From positions 1 through 16,427 of the forward strand of contig JBHHXR010000050.1 of assembly GCA_046757205.1 (NCBI GenBank): a stretch of 16,427 nucleotides of DNA, written 5' to 3'. Below are positions 1 to 6,173 of this stretch, piece after piece. The notes below the pieces were generated by a model, which worked only from the letters and a program-made list of their open reading frames with translations, was not told the DNA's origin and did no database searches. Position 1 is the first letter of the stretch; the number at the start of each line of letters is the position of its first letter. This DNA comes from JBHHXR01 sp046757205. Its GTDB lineage: Bacteria; Pseudomonadota; Alphaproteobacteria; Rhodobacterales; Rhodobacteraceae. Made by a program: the position numbers and the translations under genes.

Positions 1-906
1 CCCGGCAGCCCTTTCGTCTTTCGCCCCCTCGGTGGCGCTTTCGTCTTTCGCCCCCTCGGCGGCGCTTTCGGCTTTCGCCTCCTCGGCCGCGCTTTCGGCC
101 TTCTCCCCGGCGGCGCTTTCGGCCTTCGCCCCGGCGGCTTCCTCGCCCGCGTCGGCTGCCGCGGCGGCCTCTACCGGCGCCTCTACCATCTCGCCGATGT
201 CCACGCCCTCCGAGCCGAGTTGCGTCGCCATGCCGTCCAGCGCGGCGCGCGCAATCAGGTCGCAATAGAGCGCGATGGCCCGCGCCGCATCGTCGTTGCC
301 GGGGATCGGATAGTCGATGCCGTCCGGCTTGCTGTTGGTATCGAGCACCGCCACCACGGGAATACCCAGTTTCTGCGCCTCGGCGATGGCCAGGGCTTCC
401 TTGTTGGTGTCGATCACCACCAGCAGGTCCGGCGTGCCGCCCATCTCGCGGATACCGCCCAACGAAGCCTGCAGCTTGTGCTGCTCGCGCTCCATGTTCA
501 GGCGTTCTTTCTTGGTCAGGCCTGCGGCTCCTTCGGCCATCTGCTCGTCGATCGCCTTCAACCGCGAGATCGAGTTCGAAACCGTCTTCCAGTTGGTCAG
601 GGTTCCCCCGAGCCAGCGGTGGTTCATGAAATACTGCGCCGACTTCTCGGCGGCATCGGCGATCGCGCCCTGTGCCTGCCGCTTGGTGCCGACGAACAGG
701 ATGCGCCCGCCCTTGGCGACGGTCTGCTGCACCGCGTGCAGCGCCGCATCCAGCAGCGGCACGGTCTGGGTCAGGTCGATGATGTGGATGCCGTTGCGCG
801 CACCATAGATGTATTGCCCCATGCGGGGGTTCCAGCGATGCGTCTGGTGGCCGAAGTGAACGCCCGCTTCCAAGAGCTGGCGCAACGTGAACTCGGGAAG
901 AGCCAT
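1..906 (-). CDS. rpsB: 30S ribosomal protein S2, C-terminus cut by window edge
   Basis: Structural protein of the small ribosomal subunit, needed for S1 docking. Read leftwards from ATG at 906-904 the frame is open for 302 codons to the window edge. The N-terminus MALPEFTLRQLLEAGVHFGH is the S2 signature, followed by HRWNPRM, GTKRQAQ (about 75), NHRWLGGTLTNW (about 95), a coiled-coil stretch at about 110-145, and PDLLVVIDTN and GIPVVAVLDTN in the core fold. The conserved body ends near residue 225-230. After that the protein continues as an Ala/Glu/Lys-rich tail with 9-residue repeats. The body alone matches usual S2 length (about 240-260), so the tail is an extension. A GGAAAGGA ribosome-binding site lies 6 bases before the start. 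tsf would be expected next, outside the window. Identity is certain; the end is not visible. Confidence 0.98.
   Translation of the reverse strand, partial: MALPEFTLRQLLEAGVHFGHQTHRWNPRMGQYIYGARNGIHIIDLTQTVPLLDAALHAVQQTVAKGGRILFVGTKRQAQGAIADAAEKSAQYFMNHRWLGGTLTNWKTVSNSISRLKAIDEQMAEGAAGLTKKERLNMEREQHKLQASLGGIREMGGTPDLLVVIDTNKEALAIAEAQKLGIPVVAVLDTNSKPDGIDYPIPGNDDAARAIALYCDLIARAALDGMATQLGSEGVDIGEMVEAPVEAAAAADAGEEAAGAKAESAAGEKAESAAEEAKAESAAEGAKDESATEGAKDERAAG
11..115 (-). repeat. Tandem 27/24-bp repeats coding the S2 tail
   Basis: Units beginning ctttcg on the plus strand lie at 11-37, 38-64 and 65-91 (27 bp each) and 92-115 (24 bp), with a fifth partial unit from 116. The first two differ at one base, which suggests recent duplication. 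On the coding strand each unit gives about nine residues of the form K-[DA]-E-S-A-[AT]-E-[GE]-A. The array probably continues beyond the left edge. Confidence 0.9.
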
Positions 907-1017
907 TGTCCGTTTCCTTTCCGGTTTCGCCTCGGCGGGGGCAGAGCTTTCGCCCAACCGGCGGACCTTGATGGGGATGTCTCCCCCACCGGCCCAAACC
1001 CCGCCTGCGGTGTCGAT
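907..1017 (-). promoter_or_regulatory. rpsB 5' leader with hairpins
   Basis: About 110 nt lie between the predicted rpsB transcription start and its ATG. The leader can form GGGGA/TCCCC (973-986, loop of 4) and a GGGC/GCCC stem (938-955) before the GGAAAGGA ribosome-binding site. Bacterial rpsB leaders are often targets of S2 autoregulation; whether this one is cannot be told from sequence alone. The rest of the divergent gap to 1203 shows no gene and no convincing plus-strand promoter for psuK. Confidence 0.4.
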
Positions 1018-1023
1018 CCGCGC

Positions 1024-1052
1024 CCTGTAAAGGATCGGCGGCGGCGGTGCAA
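1024..1052 (-). promoter_or_regulatory. Predicted sigma-70-type promoter of rpsB
   Basis: On the minus strand TTGCAC (1052-1047), 17 bp, then TACAGG (1029-1024). Spacing is ideal and both boxes fit the relaxed alphaproteobacterial housekeeping consensus. Transcription would start near 1017. Confidence 0.5.
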
Positions 1053-1203
1053 GCCCCGGGGCGCCACAGCAGGGCTGCCCGGTCATCACAAGCCGGTTTT
1101 TCGACAGCGCCGGCGCCGACCGGCGTTCCCACGCACAATGACCTTGCGCGCAATGCCTTTTGCGGCGATGAAACCATTGGCCTGTTCGTCTGGGAAGTGA
1201 CAG

Positions 1204-2091
1204 TTGACTGAGCGTTCCGCGGTTCTTTGCATCGGTTCGGCCCTGTGGGACGTCATCGCACGATCCGACCGGCCGATGAAGCCGGGATACGACGTGCCGG
1301 GCCGTATCGATCGTCAGCTTGGCGGTGTCGCGCTCAATGTCGCGCTGGCACTCGCCCGGCAGAACTGCGCCGCCGCCCTGCTGACCGCGCTCGGCAGGGA
1401 CGATGACGGCGACCGGCTGGTAGCCGAACTGGAGGCCAACGGCGTGGATTGCTGTCACGTCACCCGCGTCGACGAGCCGACCGACAGCTATCTCGCCATC
1501 GAGTCCAAGGGCGAGGTCTTCGGCGCGGTCGCCGACTGCAACACGCTGGAATCGGCGGGCGACATCATCGTCGAACCGCTGCGAAACGGCCGGCTGGCCG
1601 ATTCCCGCGCGCCGTGGCGGGGGCCGGTGGTGATCGACGGCAACCTGTCCGGAGAGGTGCTGTTTTCCATTGCCGCGCATCACGATCTGCGCCAGGCGCG
1701 GATCTACCTGGTTCCGGCGAGCCCGGGCAAGGCGGAACGCATGCGCCGCGTCCTGCGGTCGGGCGACGGAACCATCTTCGTCAATATCCACGAAGCCGAA
1801 ATCCTGTGTCAGGCGAATTTCAGGTCGAGTTTGGAAGCGGCGGAGGCGCTCGTCGCAATGGGGTCCGGCAGGGCCATCGTGACCAACAGTTCGCGCACCG
1901 CCTGTCTCGTGGACGCAGACAACAGGATCGAGATCGACCCGCCGCCGGTTAGGGCAAGAACCGCCACCGGCGCCGGCGACGCGTTTCTGGCCGGTTTCAT
2001 CGCCGCTGAAAACCGCGGAGAGACGCCGCGCGACGCCATGCAGAAAGCGGTCCGCGCCGCTGCCGATCACATATCGAGAAACCCGGCATGA
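1204..2091 (+). CDS. psuK: Pseudouridine kinase (PfkB family)
   Basis: A PfkB/ribokinase-fold sugar kinase of 295 residues, read as pseudouridine kinase because psuG follows directly. It would phosphorylate pseudouridine at the 5' position in the cytoplasm, the first step of pseudouridine catabolism. Visible motifs: the opening strand VLCIGSALWDV (7-17), the GG-x3-N substrate motif GGVALN (40-45), and the C-terminal PfkB signature TATGAGDAFLAGF (253-265) with catalytic Asp259 in GAGD. The start is the rare TTG at 1204, supported by GGAAG six bases upstream; no other in-frame start precedes the first motif. Its stop overlaps the psuG start by 4 bp (ATGA), implying translational coupling. It diverges from rpsB. 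Without the neighbour one would say only PfkB-family kinase. Confidence 0.9.
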   Translation: MTERSAVLCIGSALWDVIARSDRPMKPGYDVPGRIDRQLGGVALNVALALARQNCAAALLTALGRDDDGDRLVAELEANGVDCCHVTRVDEPTDSYLAIESKGEVFGAVADCNTLESAGDIIVEPLRNGRLADSRAPWRGPVVIDGNLSGEVLFSIAAHHDLRQARIYLVPASPGKAERMRRVLRSGDGTIFVNIHEAEILCQANFRSSLEAAEALVAMGSGRAIVTNSSRTACLVDADNRIEIDPPPVRARTATGAGDAFLAGFIAAENRGETPRDAMQKAVRAAADHISRNPA

Positions 2092-3005
2092 GCGCCCCTG
2101 TCAGGTACTCGGCCGAGGTTGCGGAGGCAAGACGCCGGAAGCGGCCGCTGGTGGCGCTGGAATCGACGATCATCACCCACGGCATGCCCTACCCCGTCAA
2201 TCTGGATACCGCGCGCGCCGTGGAGGCGGAAATACGTGCCTCCGGCGCCGTGCCGGCGACCATGGCGGTGCTGGACGGCACCATACGCGCCGGGCTCGAG
2301 CCTGACGAATTGTCCGCCCTCGCTGGAAACCGGACGGCGCTGAAGCTGTCGCGCGCCGACATTGCCGCCGCCGTGGCGACCGGCAAGACCGGCGCCACAA
2401 CCGTGGCCGCCACGATGATCTGCGCCCGCATCGCCGGTATCGAGGTATTCGCGACCGGCGGCATCGGCGGCGTTCATCGCGGGGCGGCGGACAGTTTCGA
2501 CATTTCAGCGGATCTGCGGGAACTGTCCCTGACCGCGGTGACGGTCGTGGCCGCCGGCGCCAAGGCCATTCTCGACATTCCAAAGACGCTGGAAGTGCTG
2601 GAAACGCTGGGCGTTCCGGTGATCGTCTTCGGCCAGGACGCGTTTCCGGCCTTCTGGTCGAGCGATTCGGGGCTGGCGGCGCCGGTCCGCATGGACCGCG
2701 CCGCCGACATTGCCGAGGCCCATGCGCTGCGCGCCGCGCTTGACCTGCGAGGCGGCCAGCTTGTCGCCAATCCGGTTCCGCGAAAGGCCGAAATACCGGC
2801 GGCGGAACTGGCTCCGATGATCGAAAGAGCCGTCGCGGAAGTCACCGCCAGGGGCATTACGGGAAAGGCGGTGACGCCTTACCTGCTTCAGCGCATCTAC
2901 GAGCTGAGCGAGGGCCGGTCGCTCGATGCAAACATATCGCTGGTGCGGAATAACGCGCGCCTGGCGGCGGAAATTGCCGTTGCCCTGACCGAGCGCCGCC
3001 CCTAG
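2088..3005 (+). CDS. psuG: Pseudouridine-5'-phosphate glycosidase
   Basis: Cleaves the C-C glycosidic bond of pseudouridine 5'-phosphate to uracil and ribose 5-phosphate (the reaction is reversible in vitro). The 305 residues match the usual family length (about 305-315). Family hallmarks are present in order: ALESTIITHGMPYP (23-36, with the conserved Glu25), GKTGATTVAATM (99-110), ATGGIGGVHRGA (122-133), FDISADL (137-143), AGAKAILDIPKT (156-167, Lys159 matching the lysine known in E. coli PsuG), and NISLVRNNA near the C-terminus (Asn282). The ATG lies inside the psuK stop, so kinase and glycosidase should be made together. With psuK it lets the cell recycle the modified base released when tRNA and rRNA are degraded. 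No residue loss is evident. Confidence 0.96.
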   Translation: MSAPVRYSAEVAEARRRKRPLVALESTIITHGMPYPVNLDTARAVEAEIRASGAVPATMAVLDGTIRAGLEPDELSALAGNRTALKLSRADIAAAVATGKTGATTVAATMICARIAGIEVFATGGIGGVHRGAADSFDISADLRELSLTAVTVVAAGAKAILDIPKTLEVLETLGVPVIVFGQDAFPAFWSSDSGLAAPVRMDRAADIAEAHALRAALDLRGGQLVANPVPRKAEIPAAELAPMIERAVAEVTARGITGKAVTPYLLQRIYELSEGRSLDANISLVRNNARLAAEIAVALTERRP

Positions 3006-3036
3006 ATAGAACGTGTTTATGCGAAAAGGTGCCGAA

Positions 3037-3762
3037 ATGGCCCGCAATACGGCCAGAAAACGTGTGAAAAAGATCCGCAAGCCGACTGTCATGCAGCGGC
3101 TGCGCAGCAATTTTCTGACCGGTCTTGTGGTTGTCGCGCCGGTTACGCTGACAATCTACGTGGTCTGGTCGGCGATCGCGCTGATCGATGCCACGGTGGT
3201 TCCGTGGGTGCCGGACCTGTACAATCCGGCGACGTATCTGGGGCAGAACATCGCCGGTTTCGGGGTCGTGATATTCATCGTTTTCACGGCGTTCGTCGGC
3301 GCCCTGACCAAGGGGATTTTCGGGCGGCAACTGCTGCGCTTCGGGGAAGGCCTGGTGGACCGCACGCCGGTCGTGCGTCCGATCTACAACGCGCTCAAGC
3401 AGATAGTTGAAACCATCCTCGCCCAGTCGGGGACGTCGTTCAAGAAGGCCTGTCTGGTGGAATATCCTCGCCGCGGCATCTGGGCCATGGCGTTCATTTC
3501 CACGGAGACCGGCGGCGAGATACCGGGCAAGTCCGGCGAGGACGAAATGCTCAGCATCTTCCTGCCCACGACGCCGAACCCGACTTCCGGATTTCTGTTG
3601 TTCGTGCCGCGCCGCGATGTGGTGATCCTCGACATGAATGTCGAAGAGGCGGCGAAACTGGTGATTTCGGCCGGTCTTGTGGTGCCGCCGACAGCGGAGG
3701 AAATCGCCGCCGGACGCCGGCCCGCGCCGAAGAAGAACGGCAAGGTCAAAGCAGTGCGATGA
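3037..3762 (+). CDS. DUF502 family membrane protein
   Basis: A 241-residue protein of the DUF502 family, of unknown biochemical function. It opens with a very basic stretch (KRVKKIRK), then two membrane segments at about 25-50 and 70-93, then the family signature RTPVVRPIYNALKQ (about 108-121) and a soluble domain with DEMLSIFLPTTPNPTSGFLL. The C-terminus is a Lys/Arg-rich tail. Three in-frame starts exist: GTG 3013, ATG 3019 and ATG 3037. I chose ATG 3037 because AAAAGG lies 7 bases upstream of it while neither of the others has a ribosome-binding site. It lies 31 bp after psuG, so it is probably co-transcribed, although no functional link to pseudouridine is known. Its stop overlaps the lysE remnant by 4 bp. 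Confidence 0.9.
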   Translation: MARNTARKRVKKIRKPTVMQRLRSNFLTGLVVVAPVTLTIYVVWSAIALIDATVVPWVPDLYNPATYLGQNIAGFGVVIFIVFTAFVGALTKGIFGRQLLRFGEGLVDRTPVVRPIYNALKQIVETILAQSGTSFKKACLVEYPRRGIWAMAFISTETGGEIPGKSGEDEMLSIFLPTTPNPTSGFLLFVPRRDVVILDMNVEEAAKLVISAGLVVPPTAEEIAAGRRPAPKKNGKVKAVR

Positions 3763-3911
3763 CCGGAACCTGGCCGGCCGCCGGTACCGGGTTCCTGACC
3801 GCCTTCACGCTTATCCTGGCGATCGGCGCCCAGAACGCCATAAATGGCACGGCGCGCAGTGGCTTTCCCCTCGCAGAAAAAACCGGGTCTGTCATAAGAC
3901 AAGCGGGATGA
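3759..3911 (+). pseudogene. Truncated LysE/ArgO-type amino acid exporter remnant
   Basis: A 50-codon frame beginning ATG at 3759, inside the DUF502 stop (ATGA overlap). Residues 11-27 read GFLTAFTLILAIGAQNA, closely resembling the first membrane helix and GAQNA motif of LysE/ArgO/RhtB exporters, where the text normally continues FVLRQG. Here similarity stops after Ala27 (base 3839) and the frame runs on as unrelated NGTARSGFPLAEK to a stop at 3909-3911. Intact family members are about 200 residues with 5-6 helices, so this cannot be a working exporter. The breakpoint falls in a 12-bp palindrome, GCCATAAATGGC (3837-3848). No other frame downstream resumes the family sequence, so the rest appears deleted. 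It could alternatively persist as a one-helix small protein. Confidence 0.7.
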
Positions 3912-4086
3912 CCCTTGACGGAAACCGCTGTCTGGATTGGTAAGGATCGCGCCTGCCCCGAGGTGGGCGCGATCCACGCCCGCCTGGGGGCGGGGCGGGC
4001 GCGATCCGGGGCTGCGCCCCGGGATGGACTGCCGGGCGGGGCGAATCGTGGAAAGGGTATCATGAGACCCCACATCTAGCGGCAGG
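3912..4086. other. Non-coding gap with repeats between convergent genes
   Basis: No gene is supported here. Besides the three hairpins annotated separately, the start of the gap follows TGTCATAAGACA (3890-3901), an inverted repeat overlapping the lysE remnant. A weakly related inward-facing copy of GGGTCT is seen at each side (3885-3890 on plus; inside 4064-4070 on minus). This could be a worn small insertion element, but no target duplication is seen. Confidence 0.35.
3944..4022. repeat. Three consecutive perfect GC-rich hairpins
   Basis: Stem 1: GGATCGCGCC (3944-3953) with GGCGCGATCC (3966-3975), 10 bp perfect. Stem 2: CGCCCGCC (3977-3984) with GGCGGGCG (3994-4001), 8 bp perfect. Stem 3: CCGGGGC (4006-4012) with GCCCCGG (4016-4022), 7 bp perfect with a 3-base loop. 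GGGCGCGATCC occurs twice (3965-3975 and 3997-4007), so the left arm of stem 1 could pair with either. No T-run follows on either strand, so it is not a canonical Rho-independent terminator, but its place between two convergent genes suits a bidirectional transcription or decay barrier, or a REP-like repeat. Confidence 0.75.
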
Positions 4087-5889
4087 CTATTCCTCGTACC
4101 ACCAAACGTCCGGCAGGAAACCGATCCAGTCGCCGTAGATCGGCAGCTTGCCGGGGTATCTCAGTTCCGCCTTGTGGGCGAGGTAGCTGACATTGGAGAA
4201 CCAGAACGGGACGACATAGCGCCCGGTGGTCAGCACCCGGTCCAGCGCGCGGACAGCCGAGATGAACTCGCTGCGGTCTTCCGCCGTCAGAATGGCCTGT
4301 ATCATGGCCTCGGCGGCGGCGCTGTTCATGCCCATGTAATTGCGCGTGCCGGGCTGCGTAACCCCCTTGGAACCCCAGTAGAAATTCTGCTCGTTTCCGG
4401 GCGACAGCGAGAGCCCCCAGCGGTTGACGATCATGTCGAAGTCGTACTCGGTGCGCCGCGCGTTGTACTGGGCGCTGTCGACCAGCGAGATATTCATGGT
4501 GATGCCGATCTGTTTGAGCATCACGGCATACAAATTGGCCAGCGCCTCGTCGCGCCCCGAGGAATTGCGGATCATCACCTCAAAGATGAAGGGCTGGCCC
4601 GATCCATTCCTCAGAACACCGCCCTCGATGGTCCACCCGGCCTCGCCCAGCAGTTTGATCGCCTTGCGCAGGTTGCCGCGGTTCCGCTCCGTGTCGTCCG
4701 AGACCGGCAACCGATAGCCCTCCAGCGCCCCGGGCAGCAATTCGGCCTTGAACGGCTCCAGCAGTTCCCTGACGCGGCCCTCGGCAGGGCCGTCCGTCAT
4801 GCCGAGCACGGAATTGTGGAAAAAGCTCTCGCGCCGCGGCAGGCGCCCGAGGTTGAAGGTCTGGTTGACGAATTCGAAGTTGAAGGCGTGGATCAGGGCG
4901 TCTCGCACCCGCCAGTCGCCGAACAGGTCCCGCCTGGTGTTGAAGACGAACCCCTCCATTCCGGAGGGTCGCTGGTTCGGAATGACCGATTTCACGACTT
5001 CGCCGTCTTGAACCGCCGGGAAATCGTACTCGGTGTCCCATTTCTGCAGATCGCTTTCACGGGATACCGACGTCACGCCCGCCTTGAATGCCTCGAACGC
5101 GACATCGCTGTCGGCGAAGAAATCATAGCGGATGACATCGACGTTGTGCCTTCCCCGATTGATACCCAGGTCCCTGCCCCAGTAATCCGGATTGCGGTCG
5201 AATTCGATGTAGCGGTTGGGTTCGAACCTGCCGACCATGTACGGGCCCGATGCGGTGGGTATTTCGAGGCCGGATTCGGCGAAATCCCTGCCGTCCCAGT
5301 CGGCCTTTTTCAGGATCGGCCGAAGTCCGAGGATGAGCGGAAGCTCGTTGTCCACGGTGTTGAAGACGAACCGGACGCCGCGGTCGCCGACGCGTTCAAC
5401 CTTGCCGACCTTCTTCCACGACCGTCCGAAGTTCGGCCGCCCCTTCTCGGCCAACGTTTCGTACGACCAGATGACGTCGTCAATGGTCACCGGCGAGCCG
5501 TCGGAAAACCTGGCTTCGGGCCGCAGATGGAACTCCACCCATTCGCGGTTGGGGCCGGTCTCGATGGTTTCGGCCAGCAGGCCGTATAAGGTGAAGGGTT
5601 CGTCCCAACTGCGCCCCATAAGTGATTCGTAAACATGGGCGCGAACACCCCACGGGGCGCGTCCCTTGATGATGTAGGGGTTCAGCGAATCGAATCCGCC
5701 GGCCTCGCCAAAGACGATCCGTCCCCCTTTCGGGGCGTTTGGATTGACATAGGGCAACGCGTGAAAACCCGGCCCGAGCGCAGGTTCGCCATACATCGCA
5801 ATACCGTGCCGCGGCGCCGCGATGGCAGTGTTTATTGGCAATAATCCGCCTACCAGTGCAAACGCGACCAGCAAATTCGATGCTTTCAT
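4087..5889 (-). CDS. ABC transporter solute-binding protein, family 5 (YejA-like)
   Basis: Periplasmic receptor of an oligopeptide/dipeptide-type ABC importer (SBP_bac_5 family), 600 residues. A signal peptide is visible: MK, a hydrophobic stretch, and an AIA-A cleavage site near residue 23-24. The mature N-terminus with HGIAMYGEPALGPGFH and the block GGRIVFGEAGGFDSLNPY is typical of the YejA-like subgroup. RPEARFSDGSPVTIDDVIWS and SGPYMVGRFEPNRYIEFDRN are standard family-5 blocks. The start at ATG 5889 is preferred over GTG 5892 because GGAGGGG lies 7 bases before the ATG and only 4 before the GTG. No permease or ATPase genes are next to it, so it is an orphan in this window and the ligand cannot be named (YejA relatives bind peptides, some peptide-antibiotic conjugates). 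It faces the DUF502 operon and diverges from the small RNA gene. Confidence 0.92.
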   Translation of the reverse strand: MKASNLLVAFALVGGLLPINTAIAAPRHGIAMYGEPALGPGFHALPYVNPNAPKGGRIVFGEAGGFDSLNPYIIKGRAPWGVRAHVYESLMGRSWDEPFTLYGLLAETIETGPNREWVEFHLRPEARFSDGSPVTIDDVIWSYETLAEKGRPNFGRSWKKVGKVERVGDRGVRFVFNTVDNELPLILGLRPILKKADWDGRDFAESGLEIPTASGPYMVGRFEPNRYIEFDRNPDYWGRDLGINRGRHNVDVIRYDFFADSDVAFEAFKAGVTSVSRESDLQKWDTEYDFPAVQDGEVVKSVIPNQRPSGMEGFVFNTRRDLFGDWRVRDALIHAFNFEFVNQTFNLGRLPRRESFFHNSVLGMTDGPAEGRVRELLEPFKAELLPGALEGYRLPVSDDTERNRGNLRKAIKLLGEAGWTIEGGVLRNGSGQPFIFEVMIRNSSGRDEALANLYAVMLKQIGITMNISLVDSAQYNARRTEYDFDMIVNRWGLSLSPGNEQNFYWGSKGVTQPGTRNYMGMNSAAAEAMIQAILTAEDRSEFISAVRALDRVLTTGRYVVPFWFSNVSYLAHKAELRYPGKLPIYGDWIGFLPDVWWYEE

Positions 5890-5913
5890 CACCGCTCCCC
5901 TCCACCGCTCGAA

Positions 5914-5929
5914 TCGGCAATTTTGCCGA
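5914..5929. promoter_or_regulatory. Perfect palindrome at the solute-binding protein start site
   Basis: TCGGCAATTTTGCCGA is a 16-bp perfect palindrome (7-bp arms around TT) just downstream of the -10 box, covering the predicted transcription start near 5925. The position would suit a repressor operator, or a 5' mRNA stem. Confidence 0.45.
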
Positions 5930-5931
5930 AA

Positions 5932-5959
5932 AGCTTAACGTTCTGAGAGCGATGTTCAA
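5932..5959 (-). promoter_or_regulatory. Predicted promoter of the solute-binding protein gene
   Basis: On the minus strand TTGAAC (5959-5954), 16 bp, TAAGCT (5937-5932). The start site near 5925 would give a leader of about 35 nt. Its -35 box lies only 8 bp from that of the small RNA promoter on the other strand. Confidence 0.45.
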
Positions 5960-5967
5960 AAATTATC

Positions 5968-5996
5968 TTGGCGGATGGCCGCCGATTTCGTATAAA
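5968..5996 (+). promoter_or_regulatory. Predicted promoter of the small RNA
   Basis: TTGGCG (5968-5973), 17 bp, TATAAA (5991-5996). It is the strongest promoter-like match in the window. Transcription would start near 6003. Confidence 0.65.
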
Positions 5997-6002
5997 TGGG
6001 CC

Positions 6003-6077
6003 ACTGCTCGATAGGTTTCTTGCCTGTATGAAACCTGCCTCAATAACTTAACGCCCTCCTTGCGAGGGCGTTTTTTT
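6003..6077 (+). ncRNA. Candidate small regulatory RNA, about 75 nt
   Basis: A free-standing transcription unit with no reading frame. It has the strong promoter at 5968-5996; a first stem-loop AGGTTTC (6013-6019) / GAAACCT (6030-6036) with a 10-base loop; an unpaired linker GCCTCAATAACTTA (6037-6050); and a Rho-independent terminator. This layout (short RNA, two stem-loops, AU-rich linker, U-tail) is that of Hfq-dependent sRNAs and reminds me of the short alphaproteobacterial sRNA families such as alpha-r8/MmgR, but I cannot assign a family. The terminator's left arm contains CCCTCC (6054-6059), complementary to GGAGGG in the ribosome-binding site of the divergent solute-binding protein gene. 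Whether that pairing occurs is unknown. The 5' end is inferred from the promoter. Confidence 0.65.
6051..6077 (+). terminator. Rho-independent terminator of the small RNA
   Basis: ACGCCCTC (6051-6058), loop CTTGC, GAGGGCGT (6064-6071), with a run of seven T (6071-6077). It is a textbook intrinsic terminator. As no plus-strand coding gene ends upstream, it implies a transcript starting in the 5893-6050 interval. Confidence 0.9.
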
Positions 6078-6108
6078 GTGGTGAGGCCGAGTTTTCCGGG
6101 CTCCCGGC

Positions 6109-6136
6109 TTTCCATTTTGCACCTGCGAAATATATT
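6109..6136 (+). promoter_or_regulatory. Possible bdhA promoter
   Basis: TATATT (6131-6136) is a good -10 box; the -35 at 16 bp, TTTCCA (6109-6114), is weak. A gene just behind a strong terminator needs its own promoter, and this is the best candidate in the gap. Confidence 0.3.
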
Positions 6137-6173
6137 GATTGCGACACGCTCACTCCAGACATTCGAGGGCATG

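Noticed and set aside
11..115. CRISPR-like array
   Set aside because: Units are directly adjacent without spacers and are in frame with the S2 tail.
32..268. Ser/Ala-rich plus-strand frame over the repeats
   Set aside because: Antisense reading of the S2 tail repeats; low complexity only.
1141..1175. Plus-strand promoter for psuK (TTGCGC ... GATGAA)
   Set aside because: The -35 is acceptable but the -10 is too poor to support.
220..1200. Long plus-strand frame opposite rpsB
   Set aside because: Mirror of the S2 gene in high-GC DNA; no recognisable family, and rpsB on the minus strand is certain.
4174..5589. 471-codon plus-strand frame
   Set aside because: Lies wholly opposite the solute-binding protein gene, with no family features; the minus-strand protein has a signal peptide and known motifs.
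6060..6173. N-terminal extension of bdhA
   Set aside because: It would begin inside the Rho-independent terminator and adds no family sequence; ATG 6174 has a ribosome-binding site.
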